DNA from: Holosporaceae bacterium | GTDB taxonomy: Bacteria; Pseudomonadota; Alphaproteobacteria; UBA3830 | Assembly: GCA_031288225.1 (NCBI GenBank) | Contig: JAITRU010000010.1 | Coordinates: forward strand, 1-49,554 | Reading direction: 5' to 3' | Length of the DNA: 49,554 nt | Shown: one piece after another, positions 8,299 to 16,728 of the stretch | Layout of the letters: every line of letters begins with the position of its first letter | Numbering within the stretch: the stretch's first letter is position 1 | Made by a program: the position numbers and the translations under genes | Notes under the pieces: generated by a model | Told to the model about the DNA's origin: nothing | Seen by the model: only the letters and a program-made list of their open reading frames with translations | Database searches by the model: none

Positions 8299-8448
8299 TT
8301 TTTTGGAAACCTAATGTTGTGTCTCAGCAAATTAGTCTTGCATATTACGGTTGGCAATGTCATGCTGTTTGCGTAATCGCTATTGCTATGGCGCTATGGT
8401 GTTTTTTTGTAATTATCACGAGTGTATGTTTTTGCAAAACGGATTTGC

Positions 8449-9741
8449 ATGAGTTATATTTTTTTTGCGTTGGGAGTTTTGGTGTTAATAGCCATTGCTG
8501 GGTTCGTTTCCGGATCAGAGACTGCGATCACTGGTTCATCTCGTGCTCATATCTATCACCTGGCAAAAAAGGGGGACGCACGCGCCAAAAAAGTTATCGC
8601 TCTCCAGAAAAATATGACCACGACCATAGGCACGATTTTGGTAATCAATCAGATTGTGGTGTATTTGATTCCCATCGTGAGTACATTGTTCGCAGTTCAT
8701 CATTTTAGTCCTGCCACAACAGCGTTGGTGCAGATGGTAATCGCTGTTCTGTTGATGGTCTACGCAGAGATTTTTCCAAAAATGCTGGCCATACAATTTG
8801 CTTCCCGCTATGCGCTGTTCATCGGCCCCTTTCTGAAGGTGGTGGTGAGATTTTTGCGGCCGGTAATATCGCTGATGGAAGCATGCGCTAAATTATCACT
8901 GCAACTCATGGGCATAACCATAACCAATTCCAGCTACGAGACCCAATCGGACGAGGAGTTGCGTGGTGCCATAGAAATGCACTCTGCAGATGCCAACGAT
9001 GAAGAAGCAGTACAGAAAAAAAGCATGCTCAAAAGCATTCTAGATCTCGAAAACGTAACCGTTGGCCACATTATGGTCCACAGAAAAAATCTCCGCACCA
9101 TCGATGTTTCTTTATCCATAGATAAAATTTCCACTGAACTGATGCATTGTCCCTTTTCTCGCATCCCAGCCTGGAAAGATAATCCGGAAAATATTGTAGG
9201 CATACTAAAAGTAAAGACTTTTTTCCGCGAGCTACGGGTAAACTGTAACAGGCTCGAAAAAATAAAAATATCCAACATAATGACGCCTCCTTGGTTTATT
9301 CCTGAAACTATTCACCTGATCGATCAGCTGCAGAATTTTCAGAAAAAGCGGGAACACTTTGCACTGGTGGTTGATGAGTACGGAGGACTGCAGGGATGCA
9401 TCACCCTGGAGGATATTTTGGAAGAAATAGTTGGAGAGATTACCGACGAAGAGGACGCCATTGTTAGCGGTACTCGTCCCCAATCCGACGGCAGTGTAAT
9501 AGTGGACGGATCTACTCCAATTCGAGATTTAAATCGTGAATTTAGCTGGAATATTCCGGAAGAAGACGCTGCCACCATCGCCGGCTATATCATGCACGAA
9601 CTGCGCAAAATACCGGACGCAGGGCAGGTGTACGTTTTGTTGAATTTTAAGATCGAGATTCTTCGCAGGCAGCGCAATCAAATAGGCTCTGTCAAAATTA
9701 CTCCACTATCGATTCAGGCTAGTGAAGATGGTCTAAATTAG
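8449..9741 (+). CDS. CNNM/CorC (HlyC) family membrane protein with CBS pair
   Basis: Likely divalent-cation (Mg/Co) transport or homeostasis protein. An N-terminal CNNM (DUF21) transmembrane domain covers about residues 1-170, starting with the typical SGSETAITG. Two CBS domains follow at about 200-325 (VDEYGGLQGCITLEDILEEIVGEI is the classic second CBS end), then a CorC/HlyC C-terminal domain at about 345-420. I chose ATG 8449 because the first membrane segment begins right there; a GTG at 8422 would add nine residues. It follows mrdA after a 150-bp gap. Homologues are sometimes annotated as hemolysins; nothing here supports a toxin role. Confidence 0.9.
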   Translation: MSYIFFALGVLVLIAIAGFVSGSETAITGSSRAHIYHLAKKGDARAKKVIALQKNMTTTIGTILVINQIVVYLIPIVSTLFAVHHFSPATTALVQMVIAVLLMVYAEIFPKMLAIQFASRYALFIGPFLKVVVRFLRPVISLMEACAKLSLQLMGITITNSSYETQSDEELRGAIEMHSADANDEEAVQKKSMLKSILDLENVTVGHIMVHRKNLRTIDVSLSIDKISTELMHCPFSRIPAWKDNPENIVGILKVKTFFRELRVNCNRLEKIKISNIMTPPWFIPETIHLIDQLQNFQKKREHFALVVDEYGGLQGCITLEDILEEIVGEITDEEDAIVSGTRPQSDGSVIVDGSTPIRDLNREFSWNIPEEDAATIAGYIMHELRKIPDAGQVYVLLNFKIEILRRQRNQIGSVKITPLSIQASEDGLN

Positions 9742-9835
9742 ACTTGCACAGTGGAGTAAATAGTGAATAATGTATAATTGGCACTTTTTGAAAATATTGC
9801 GGAAGTAGCACAAACGGAATTGACTGGAAAAACAC

Positions 9836-10378
9836 ATGGAATGGATGGGCACAACAATTATTTCGATTCGCAAAGGAAATCAGGTTGTTGTGGCAGGTGA
9901 TGGTCAGGTTACCATGGGCAGTACCGTTGTAAAATCAAATGCCAGGAAGGTAAGATTTCTGGCATCCGGCACTGTGCTGGTTGGATTTGCCGGCGCGACG
10001 GCAGATGCCTTCACACTATTTGAGCGACTGGAATCCAAGCTGGATCAGTATCCTGGGCAACTCCAGAGGGCATGTGTGGAATTGGCTAAGGATTGGAGAA
10101 CTGATAAATATCTACGAAAATTAGAGGCAATGATTGCCGTGGTGGATCAGCGCTATTCGTTTATTTTAACTGGCAATGGCGATGTATTGGAACCCCAGGA
10201 TGGCATCATCGGCATCGGCTCCGGCGGTAGTTTTGCCATTGCCGCAGCTAGAGCTCTCCTGGATCAGGATTTATCAGCAACGGATATTGCTCTAAAAGCT
10301 ATGAAAATTGCTGGAGATTTATGTATATATACAAACGATTCTATAATTTTGGAGAAAATTGATATAAATGAAAATTGA
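9836..10378 (+). CDS. hslV: ATP-dependent protease HslUV, peptidase subunit
   Basis: Proteasome-like peptidase forming a double hexameric ring capped by HslU. The catalytic N-terminal threonine is visible as the first Thr of GTTI: Thr6 here, exposed after removal of a five-residue propeptide (MEWMG). This short propeptide ending in Gly is the alphaproteobacterial form. The motif [20 protein letters not shown] and the GSGGSFA segment are conserved. Length is 180 aa, normal. A TATAAT hexamer at 9773-9778 may be part of a promoter, but no good -35 was found. It overlaps the first possible hslU start. Confidence 0.96.
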   Translation: MEWMGTTIISIRKGNQVVVAGDGQVTMGSTVVKSNARKVRFLASGTVLVGFAGATADAFTLFERLESKLDQYPGQLQRACVELAKDWRTDKYLRKLEAMIAVVDQRYSFILTGNGDVLEPQDGIIGIGSGGSFAIAAARALLDQDLSATDIALKAMKIAGDLCIYTNDSIILEKIDINEN

Positions 10379-10421
10379 TAAAAATAATAGCTCCCAAAAT
10401 CAGTGTAAAGATAGGCGCACC

Positions 10422-11732
10422 ATGACTTCTCTAACTCCGAGCCAAATAGTTGCGGAGTTGGATAGGTTCATCATAGGTCACAGCGAGGCCAAAAAAGCAG
10501 TGGCCATTGCGCTGCGCAATCGCTGGAGACGACAGCAGGTGCCAAGCCCGCTGCGGGAGGAAATATTACCGAAAAACATCCTCATGATTGGCCCTACTGG
10601 AGTGGGAAAAACGGAAATAGCTCGTCGACTATCTCGCCTTGCGGATGCTCCATTCATAAAAGTCGAGGCAACGAAATTTACCGAAGTTGGCTATGTGGGA
10701 CGAGACGTAGAGCAGATCATTCGCGATCTGATGGAGATAGCTGTTTCCGAAACCAAGGAACGCAACAAGCTGCTATTCCGGAAACAAGCACAGTCCAGAG
10801 CCGAGGCGAAGATCCTTGATATTCTGGTTGGGGAAAACGCTAGCGTTGAGACTCGAGAAAAATTCAAAAAAATGATGGAATCCAATCAATTGGAAGACAA
10901 AGAAATTGAAATCGAAGTTACCGAACATGCGGCCAGCCAATCCTTTGATATTCCTGGTATGCCAGGATCCCAAATAGGAATGCTGAGCCTCTCGGATGTC
11001 ATGAACAATGCTCTCGGCATAAACAAAACCAAAAAACGTACTGTAACCATAAGTGAGGCTCGTCAACTAGTAGCAAAGGAAGAAAGCGAAAAGCTTATAG
11101 ACAAGGACAAAACCGTGCGTGACGCAATCTACGCCGTCGAACAAAATGGCATAGTTTTCATCGACGAAATCGACAAGATCTGCGCGAAGAATGCCTCAAG
11201 GAGCGGTGCTGACATAAGTCGTGAGGGAGTGCAGCGGGATTTACTTCCCCTCATAGAAGGATGTTCCGTTACAACGAAATATGGAACTATCAAGACCGAC
11301 TACATCCTCTTCATTGCTTCCGGCGCGTTCCACGTTTCGAAGCCATCGGACTTGCTGCCGGAGTTGCAGGGCCGCCTTCCCATAAGGGTGGAGCTGGGAA
11401 ACCTAAGTGAGGATGATTTCTTCAGAATTTTGATGGAAACTGAGAGTAGCCTTACGAAGCAATATGATGCTCTCCTAAAAATTGAGGGTGTTAATCTTGA
11501 TTTCACCGAAGATGGCATAAAAAAAATTGCAGAAATGGCTGCCATCGTAAACCAAAATGTGGAAAACATAGGCGCCCGTCGTCTGCATACGATTGTGGAA
11601 AAACTTCTGGAGGAGATCAGCTTCACGGCTGATCAAAGATCCGGAGAATCCGTTGCCATTAACGCCAAATATGTTGAAGATAAGGTGGGCCATTTGGCAA
11701 TTCACAAAGATTTGTCGAAATTCATACTCTGA
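10422..11732 (+). CDS. hslU: ATP-dependent protease HslUV, ATPase subunit
   Basis: AAA+ unfoldase that feeds substrates to HslV. Starting at ATG 10422 the protein has 436 aa and aligns with the family start ([17 protein letters not shown]); an earlier in-frame ATG at 10368 would add 18 residues and overlap hslV. Walker A GPTGVGKT is at 57-64, Walker B is in [10 protein letters not shown], the intermediate domain lies between them, and the C-terminus ends in Leu as needed to dock into HslV. It is co-transcribed with hslV. A long inverted repeat follows the stop. Confidence 0.96.
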   Translation: MTSLTPSQIVAELDRFIIGHSEAKKAVAIALRNRWRRQQVPSPLREEILPKNILMIGPTGVGKTEIARRLSRLADAPFIKVEATKFTEVGYVGRDVEQIIRDLMEIAVSETKERNKLLFRKQAQSRAEAKILDILVGENASVETREKFKKMMESNQLEDKEIEIEVTEHAASQSFDIPGMPGSQIGMLSLSDVMNNALGINKTKKRTVTISEARQLVAKEESEKLIDKDKTVRDAIYAVEQNGIVFIDEIDKICAKNASRSGADISREGVQRDLLPLIEGCSVTTKYGTIKTDYILFIASGAFHVSKPSDLLPELQGRLPIRVELGNLSEDDFFRILMETESSLTKQYDALLKIEGVNLDFTEDGIKKIAEMAAIVNQNVENIGARRLHTIVEKLLEEISFTADQRSGESVAINAKYVEDKVGHLAIHKDLSKFIL

Positions 11733-11744
11733 TCCCATTTTGGT

Positions 11745-11839
11745 TATAGACAAATTACTTTGAAAATGCGAGTTTCGAGTAAACAGGTATAGAAACTGCA
11801 ATGATTAATAGAACGAACTTTCAAAGTAATTTATCTATA
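11745..11839. repeat. 21-bp inverted repeat between convergent hslU and rnhA
   Basis: Arm 11745-11765 and arm 11819-11839 are reverse complements at 20 of 21 positions, separated by 53 bp. The single mismatch would be a G-U pair in minus-strand RNA. The loop holds a nested dyad, AGTTTC (11771-11776) with GAAACT (11792-11797). The right arm runs into the last five bases of rnhA. It may end both converging transcripts, though it has no long U tract after the stem, or it may be a small mobile-element remnant. Confidence 0.7.
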
Positions 11840-12311
11840 TCTTTCGACACCAGTTACAGTTATCACGAGCCAACTTGTCAACGCGATCGTTAAGTTCATC
11901 GCCGGAATGTCCTTTTACCCAATGCCATGATATTTGATGTAGCTCGGATGCTGCCAGTAATCGCCGCCAAAGATCTTGGTTTTTCACCGGTTGTTTTGCT
12001 GAATTCCGCCAGCCGTTTTTTATCCATTCATTTATCCACTGGGTGATGCCGTTTCTCACATATGTGCTATCTGTGTGTATTTCGACGTAGCAGGGTTGCT
12101 GCAGTGCTTCCAAAGCGCCTATGGCGGCCATCAACTCCATGCGATTATTGGTGGTGTTTTCTTCGGTTCCCGAAAGTTCTTTCTCCGTGCCATTACAGAA
12201 CATAATTGCACCCCATCCACCAGGACCAGGATTGCCACTGCAGGCGCCATCGGTGTATATAACTACTTTTTTTAGATGATCTAATGAATTTAACCCTCTA
12301 AATTTGCTCAT
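11835..12311 (-). CDS. rnhA: Ribonuclease HI
   Basis: Cleaves RNA in RNA-DNA hybrids, removing primers and R-loops. All four acidic active-site residues are present: Asp21 ([11 protein letters not shown]), Glu59 (NRMEL), Asp81 (HTDSTYV) and Asp145 (RVDKLA). The 158-aa length is normal. Its ATG overlaps the dapF stop as ATGA, so it is the last gene of the minus-strand run beginning at ileS. Confidence 0.96.
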   Translation of the reverse strand: MSKFRGLNSLDHLKKVVIYTDGACSGNPGPGGWGAIMFCNGTEKELSGTEENTTNNRMELMAAIGALEALQQPCYVEIHTDSTYVRNGITQWINEWIKNGWRNSAKQPVKNQDLWRRLLAASELHQISWHWVKGHSGDELNDRVDKLARDNCNWCRKI

Positions 12312-13258
12312 AAATCAATGTTTCCCGAAAACACATGAACGGCAGCGCCGGTGTGAGCATAGCTACCATCCTGATTATTGATATCTATCCGCAGTGAGCC
12401 GCCCCTTTGATGCACCAAGACTAGAGAGGATTGTATCATACGACACTGCTGGGCCAAAATAGCTACGGCAGATGCTCCACTGCCGCAGGCCATGGTTAAT
12501 CCAACTCCTCTCTCATAGGTAATGGACTCGATTACAGCAGGTGCAGCTGGAATTGGTAAATTTTTTTCCAATGTTGTTGTAGTTAACTCATCGATAATAT
12601 GAGCAAAAGAAACATTTACACCATTTTTGAATAATGGATTTGCCATGAGCTGTTCACCTATGGTTTTTGCTTGCTTGGTTGATGGGAGCTTTTTTAGAAA
12701 AAAAACCAGATGCGGGTTGCCAACGGAAATGCAAGCTACTTTCAGGCAATCCTGCAAAACTGTAGGAACAAGAGCATTGTCGATTAATTGCAGATCACAG
12801 ATAACATCCAATTGCAGAGGATTTTTTACTGATTTTGTAAGCCCTATATCCCCGGCACTGAAACTGGGTTTTTCGCCTGTTACAGTGATATTATCTGCAT
12901 CATTTACCGTCAATAGATGGCGTTGCTTACAATTCCTTGTCAACGCAGTGCATTGGGAAACACCGTGGCGTATATGCACCAGCAATCCGAGACATCTAAG
13001 CGCATTGCCGCAAATTTCAGCCATACTACCATCTGCATTAAAAAACCGCACATCGACCAGCGTCAATGGCATTGAAGATAAATCCTTGCACTGCGATTTT
13101 TTATACAACACGACGCCATCGCAGCCGATGCCAAAAATTCTATGGCTGATTCTGGCGATGATATCCCTAGAAACAACATACGATGAGCAAAACTGCCGAA
13201 GGTCTAGCAACACAAAATCATTACCATGAGACTGCATTTTATCAAATGCAGTAGTCAT
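12308..13258 (-). CDS. dapF: Diaminopimelate epimerase
   Basis: Converts LL- to meso-diaminopimelate for lysine and peptidoglycan. The two catalytic cysteines are Cys83 ([11 protein letters not shown]) and Cys258 ([11 protein letters not shown]), each in its conserved context, and the start matches the family ([10 protein letters not shown]). I start it at ATG 13258, which overlaps the pgi stop as ATGA; a longer frame upstream runs inside pgi. At 316 aa it is about 40 residues longer than usual, the extra length being in the N-terminal half around residues 53-65 and 100-120 and in mid-protein. Cytosolic. Confidence 0.94.
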   Translation of the reverse strand: MTTAFDKMQSHGNDFVLLDLRQFCSSYVVSRDIIARISHRIFGIGCDGVVLYKKSQCKDLSSMPLTLVDVRFFNADGSMAEICGNALRCLGLLVHIRHGVSQCTALTRNCKQRHLLTVNDADNITVTGEKPSFSAGDIGLTKSVKNPLQLDVICDLQLIDNALVPTVLQDCLKVACISVGNPHLVFFLKKLPSTKQAKTIGEQLMANPLFKNGVNVSFAHIIDELTTTTLEKNLPIPAAPAVIESITYERGVGLTMACGSGASAVAILAQQCRMIQSSLVLVHQRGGSLRIDINNQDGSYAHTGAAVHVFSGNIDL

Positions 13259-14505
13259 TTCGTCTGATCCAGCATCCGTCTCACAAAAACCTTTCCCTGC
13301 TCTACAGCCGGTTGTCCAAATGGGCTTATTCCCATAAGGTGGCACACACTAACCGTTTCTAGCATAAAATGCATAAACAACTCTCCCAATATGACTGGGG
13401 TACAATCTGGAATTTCTATGGTCCTGATTCGTCGCCTATGAGCTTTCATGGAAGCAAGGGTTGCATCATGTTGGGCTTGAAAAATTTCAGCAACGGTTTT
13501 GCTGCGAATGTAAGATAAAGACTCCGGAATAGATTCATCGCGAATTGCAGTATCATTGCTTTGTTTTTCCAGAAAAAAGGAAAAACATTTATCGGCATAG
13601 CCGTCCAAATACAACTGCAATTGATTATGCTGATCAGCGGACCCCATTGCAGTAAGTGGTGTAACTCCGACGCCTGATTTTCCGCTGCTTTCCGCATACA
13701 TCTGCGCCAGCCAAACACCAAAATCATACAATTTATCTGCATATATGAAAGATACATGCTGTAAATTTTTTGCACAGCCGATTTCACGCCAATTCTGGAT
13801 CATGAAACGAGCTCCTTCCTGCACCTGCAGCAGAGCATCGTTGTTTTCCAGCAGCATGCGACCACCGCTGCGCAGCGCCGCTGGATTTATCCCACACAAC
13901 AGAGCCGGCAGCATGCCAACAATCGAAAAAACCGAAAATCTGCCGCCAATATTTGAAGGGTGCGGGAGACATAAAAAACTAAACTGCTCGGCAATCTTTC
14001 TCAGGGAAGACGGTTTGTCTTCCGTGATTACCACGAACTTTCCAGAAATATCCTTTCCACAAAAAGATTCGCATCGCTCGATGGCTAGCAACGTTTGGCA
14101 TATTGTCTCCAACGTTTCGCCGGACTTCGATATACACAGAAAATGTGTATTGTTCCAATCAAGTGCAGAAAACATCTTTTCCAGAGAAGATGGATCAAGG
14201 TTGGTGGAAAATCTCAAATTCTTTTTGCTGAAATTTCTTTGGAAATTTTGAGTATTAGCCACAACATTAGCAGACATGCCCTGCACTGCAGCATGAATAC
14301 ATTTACCACCTAAAACTGAACCACCGGCTCCAAATATCACGAAATTTTTCACCGACATCCACTGCTGAAAATCCGGAGATTCAAAACACTCAAGGTCACT
14401 GGATTTCTTTACAATATCAAAGCAATCTAAATCCTGCAGATTAGCAAAAAAACCAAAATCCTGCGGGGCAATGTGCTCTGGATGTATTATATTTTGCAAA
14501 ATCAT
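13255..14505 (-). CDS. pgi: Glucose-6-phosphate isomerase
   Basis: Interconverts glucose-6-phosphate and fructose-6-phosphate. Family marks in order: FGAGGSVLGG (near 58-67), phosphate loop SKSGETLET, GGRFSVFS, SADQHNQLQLYLDG, and the C-terminal QPAVEQGKVF carrying the catalytic Lys. The protein has 416 aa, shorter than most Pgi (about 440-550), with the shortening spread over the N-terminal part. It sits 15 bp after the M16-like gene and overlaps dapF. Having Pgi suggests that hexose phosphates are used here, unlike in Rickettsia, which lacks glycolysis. Confidence 0.92.
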   Translation of the reverse strand: MILQNIIHPEHIAPQDFGFFANLQDLDCFDIVKKSSDLECFESPDFQQWMSVKNFVIFGAGGSVLGGKCIHAAVQGMSANVVANTQNFQRNFSKKNLRFSTNLDPSSLEKMFSALDWNNTHFLCISKSGETLETICQTLLAIERCESFCGKDISGKFVVITEDKPSSLRKIAEQFSFLCLPHPSNIGGRFSVFSIVGMLPALLCGINPAALRSGGRMLLENNDALLQVQEGARFMIQNWREIGCAKNLQHVSFIYADKLYDFGVWLAQMYAESSGKSGVGVTPLTAMGSADQHNQLQLYLDGYADKCFSFFLEKQSNDTAIRDESIPESLSYIRSKTVAEIFQAQHDATLASMKAHRRRIRTIEIPDCTPVILGELFMHFMLETVSVCHLMGISPFGQPAVEQGKVFVRRMLDQTK

Positions 14506-14520
14506 AAAAATTAAACTCCA

Positions 14521-15897
14521 TCATCTAGTAGTCGTATTTGTTTTTTTCGATTTACCGAAAGCAGTGATCTTATTCGGCTGCATGATGGAAATGACGGCCG
14601 GATCACTCCCAAATATTTTTCTGGCGCACTCATTTATCTCATCAAGATCATATTTGTTGATAAATTTTTTATATTCCTTCAAAAAATCGAAAGCGTAGCC
14701 AGCTGCAATTTTCTTTGATAGCCAATCGATCATACCAAAAGCATCCTCCCTGGCAGGCGGCGTCGTATCCAGTAATTTTTTTACAGCTTTCGCAGTTTGT
14801 GCCTTTGTCATGCCATTGGTGGCAGTATATTTAATTTCGGCCAAAACTGCGGTCTCCAACATTTCCAGCTGATCTGCATTTTTAGGGACAACAGCTATGC
14901 AAAAATCTCCGGAATCGTAATTCCAGAATGAATAGCAAAAAGATATAGAAGTTGCTATTTTTTTCTCTACTACCAAGCTATTTTGTAATACATCATCCAG
15001 ATGATTTACAAAAATCTCCAGGGACCTTGCTTTGTTTTTATCGTTTTTGTAGCTAGGAATCACCCAGTAAAACTTTATTATCGGAACATTAATTTGGTCG
15101 CTATTTTTCACAATCTTGACGGTAGATCCACGATGATCTGGTTCCTGCAGCCTCAGAGTTTGAGGAGCTTTGTCGTTATCCTTTTTGAAATACTTATTTA
15201 TGTACCCACAGACTTTATCTTTTTTTACATTTTTCCCGGCCCCGGCGATCACAATCGTTGCTTTTGCATTTCTATAACAATTGTGGTGAAACTCCTGTAG
15301 ATCATTCATTGAGATCGATCTTATGTCATCAATATCACCGGCCACGGTAAACATACTTCGACTATGCCAGGACATCGCCTTTTGCACTTCACTCTTGAGC
15401 AGATTAACATCCATTCGAAGCTCATCGGCAATGCTTTGCTCAACTGCCTTCTTGCAGGAATCGATGTCGGCATTATCACATTGAAAATTGTTGTAGACAC
15501 TGCCAAAAATCTCCATAACATTTTCCAATTGCTCTGGCTTTCCGTAGAAGTAGTATATGCTCTGATCGCAGCCAGCATAGGAATTAATTTCTGATCCATA
15601 TATTGGGGAAGATGTGTTGGCGTTTGCATAATCACGTAATTTTTTCGCAAATACCTTGGAAAGTAAATTAGCAACACCTTTTTTTTCAAAATCGTCTGCC
15701 CCACCAGCTGATATGCAGAGCATGACTAATACTCCGCTAGAAGTAGTGTCAATGAAAACCACAGAAATACCGTTATCTAGTTTTTGTATGGAACTTTCTA
15801 TGTATTCATCATCACCAAAACAGCAGTTATTTCTTACTAAAAAAAACGAGAAAAACACTGCCAAAACGATAAGTTTTAAAACATTTCTCCTTGACAT
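14521..15897 (-). CDS. M16-family protein lacking the zinc site (exported)
   Basis: Secreted protein of 458 aa with an M16 (pitrilysin/processing peptidase) fold but no catalytic zinc motif: where active members have HxxEH this one reads GVANLLSKVF, so both His and the Glu are gone. An N-terminal signal peptide is clear (Arg-Arg then a hydrophobic stretch to about residue 22). ATG 15897 is chosen for its AGAGGG ribosome site and the signal peptide. Alphaproteobacteria often have an active/inactive M16 pair after lspA; here only the inactive-type member is present. It may act as a subunit for an active M16 encoded elsewhere, for example at 28.4 kb. Confidence 0.8.
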   Translation of the reverse strand: MSRRNVLKLIVLAVFFSFFLVRNNCCFGDDEYIESSIQKLDNGISVVFIDTTSSGVLVMLCISAGGADDFEKKGVANLLSKVFAKKLRDYANANTSSPIYGSEINSYAGCDQSIYYFYGKPEQLENVMEIFGSVYNNFQCDNADIDSCKKAVEQSIADELRMDVNLLKSEVQKAMSWHSRSMFTVAGDIDDIRSISMNDLQEFHHNCYRNAKATIVIAGAGKNVKKDKVCGYINKYFKKDNDKAPQTLRLQEPDHRGSTVKIVKNSDQINVPIIKFYWVIPSYKNDKNKARSLEIFVNHLDDVLQNSLVVEKKIATSISFCYSFWNYDSGDFCIAVVPKNADQLEMLETAVLAEIKYTATNGMTKAQTAKAVKKLLDTTPPAREDAFGMIDWLSKKIAAGYAFDFLKEYKKFINKYDLDEINECARKIFGSDPAVISIMQPNKITAFGKSKKTNTTTR

Positions 15898-15963
15898 TAC
15901 AAGCCACCCTCTAGCTAAACAAATGCAAACAAAACCCAATTTCAGACTTCTTCCATCACTAAA

Positions 15964-16209
15964 TCAATGGCGCTTCCCGACGCGTGTCGTTGTGTGGTTT
16001 ACTAGCTTATTTTTTTCTTTTTTTAAAGGATCAGGAAGGACACTTTTTTCGTTAGTTGCAGCGGTAGACGGAATGACAATGGGCGGTTTCAGTAGCGGAT
16101 TATTCTGAGCAGCTGTTTTGTCTACTCCGCTATTCTCATAACCATTGCAGCCGGACAACAACACCTGCAACATCATAATGGCACAACTTGGTAATTTCGC
16201 TTTCGCCAT
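15964..16209 (-). CDS. Small lipoprotein, possibly BamF/DUF3035-like
   Basis: 81-aa lipoprotein: a short hydrophobic start and the lipobox LLSGC with lipidated Cys21. A GGAAGGAG ribosome site lies 10 bp before the ATG. The mature part is hydrophilic and contains PLLKPPIVIP, which resembles the Pro-rich core of DUF3035 proteins (BamF, an accessory outer-membrane assembly lipoprotein). The position directly after lspA and before an M16 gene is also where alphaproteobacteria usually carry DUF3035. It is much shorter than known BamF, so it may be a reduced form. The lipoprotein call is firm; the BamF link is inference. Confidence 0.7.
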   Translation of the reverse strand: MAKAKLPSCAIMMLQVLLSGCNGYENSGVDKTAAQNNPLLKPPIVIPSTAATNEKSVLPDPLKKEKNKLVNHTTTRVGKRH

Positions 16210-16230
16210 CTATTTTGCTCCTTCCAATTC

Positions 16231-16728
16231 CTATGAACGCAACTCCTGCGACCCTTTGCGCTTTTCTAAGCAACGGGAAAAGCAAACCATGGCAGTAGCT
16301 GCAACAACTATGACACTGTCAGCTACGTTAAACGCAGGCCAGTGGTACGCACCAATATGGAAATCGAGGAAATCAATGACTGCTCCGTGAAATATGCGAT
16401 CCAAAGCATTCCCAACGGCCCCTGCGATAATCCCAGAAGCAGGCAATTGATAGATCATTTCCCTTCTCACCCACATTACCAATAGTAGCACAATTGCAAG
16501 TGAAAGCAATATCAACACCAAGGCACTGGTGGAAGCGCCATTGAATATTCCAAATGTAATGCCGCGATTTTCCACTCTAACAATGTTGAAAAATGATAAA
16601 ACCTGATAACAATCTCCGCGAGAAAGAAAATGCAACACCGTAAATTTGGACAACTGATCGCAAAGCAACACAAACGTTGCTAGGAGCACTAGTTTCCATT
16701 TGCCAATACCATCCGACACCTCTCGCAT
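16231..16728 (-). CDS. lspA: Lipoprotein signal peptidase (signal peptidase II)
   Basis: Inner-membrane aspartic protease that removes signal peptides from diacylglyceryl prolipoproteins. Four membrane segments are visible. Catalytic aspartates are in GNALDRI (first Asp) and FNVADS (second Asp); conserved DQLSK and VENRGITFG segments are present. Length is 165 aa. The ATG with GAGGGA upstream lies inside the end of ileS (40-bp overlap), so translation is coupled. Its immediate neighbour downstream encodes a lipoprotein, a natural substrate. Confidence 0.95.
   Translation of the reverse strand: MREVSDGIGKWKLVLLATFVLLCDQLSKFTVLHFLSRGDCYQVLSFFNIVRVENRGITFGIFNGASTSALVLILLSLAIVLLLVMWVRREMIYQLPASGIIAGAVGNALDRIFHGAVIDFLDFHIGAYHWPAFNVADSVIVVAATAMVCFSRCLEKRKGSQELRS

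Noticed and set aside
8295-8708. Plus-strand frame starting at the mrdA stop (ATGA) with a hydrophobic beginning
   Set aside because: Most of it runs out of frame through the CNNM/CorC gene; no family resemblance and no good ribosome site of its own.
12001-12060. TTATCCA-like words resembling DnaA boxes
   Set aside because: They lie inside rnhA coding sequence and are not clustered near an origin-type AT-rich region.
12627-13229. 200-codon plus-strand frame inside dapF
   Set aside because: Antisense shadow of a gene with intact catalytic motifs.
15656-16108. Plus-strand frame covering the start of the M16-like gene and the end of the lipoprotein gene
   Set aside because: Antisense to two genes with good starts, a signal peptide and a lipobox.
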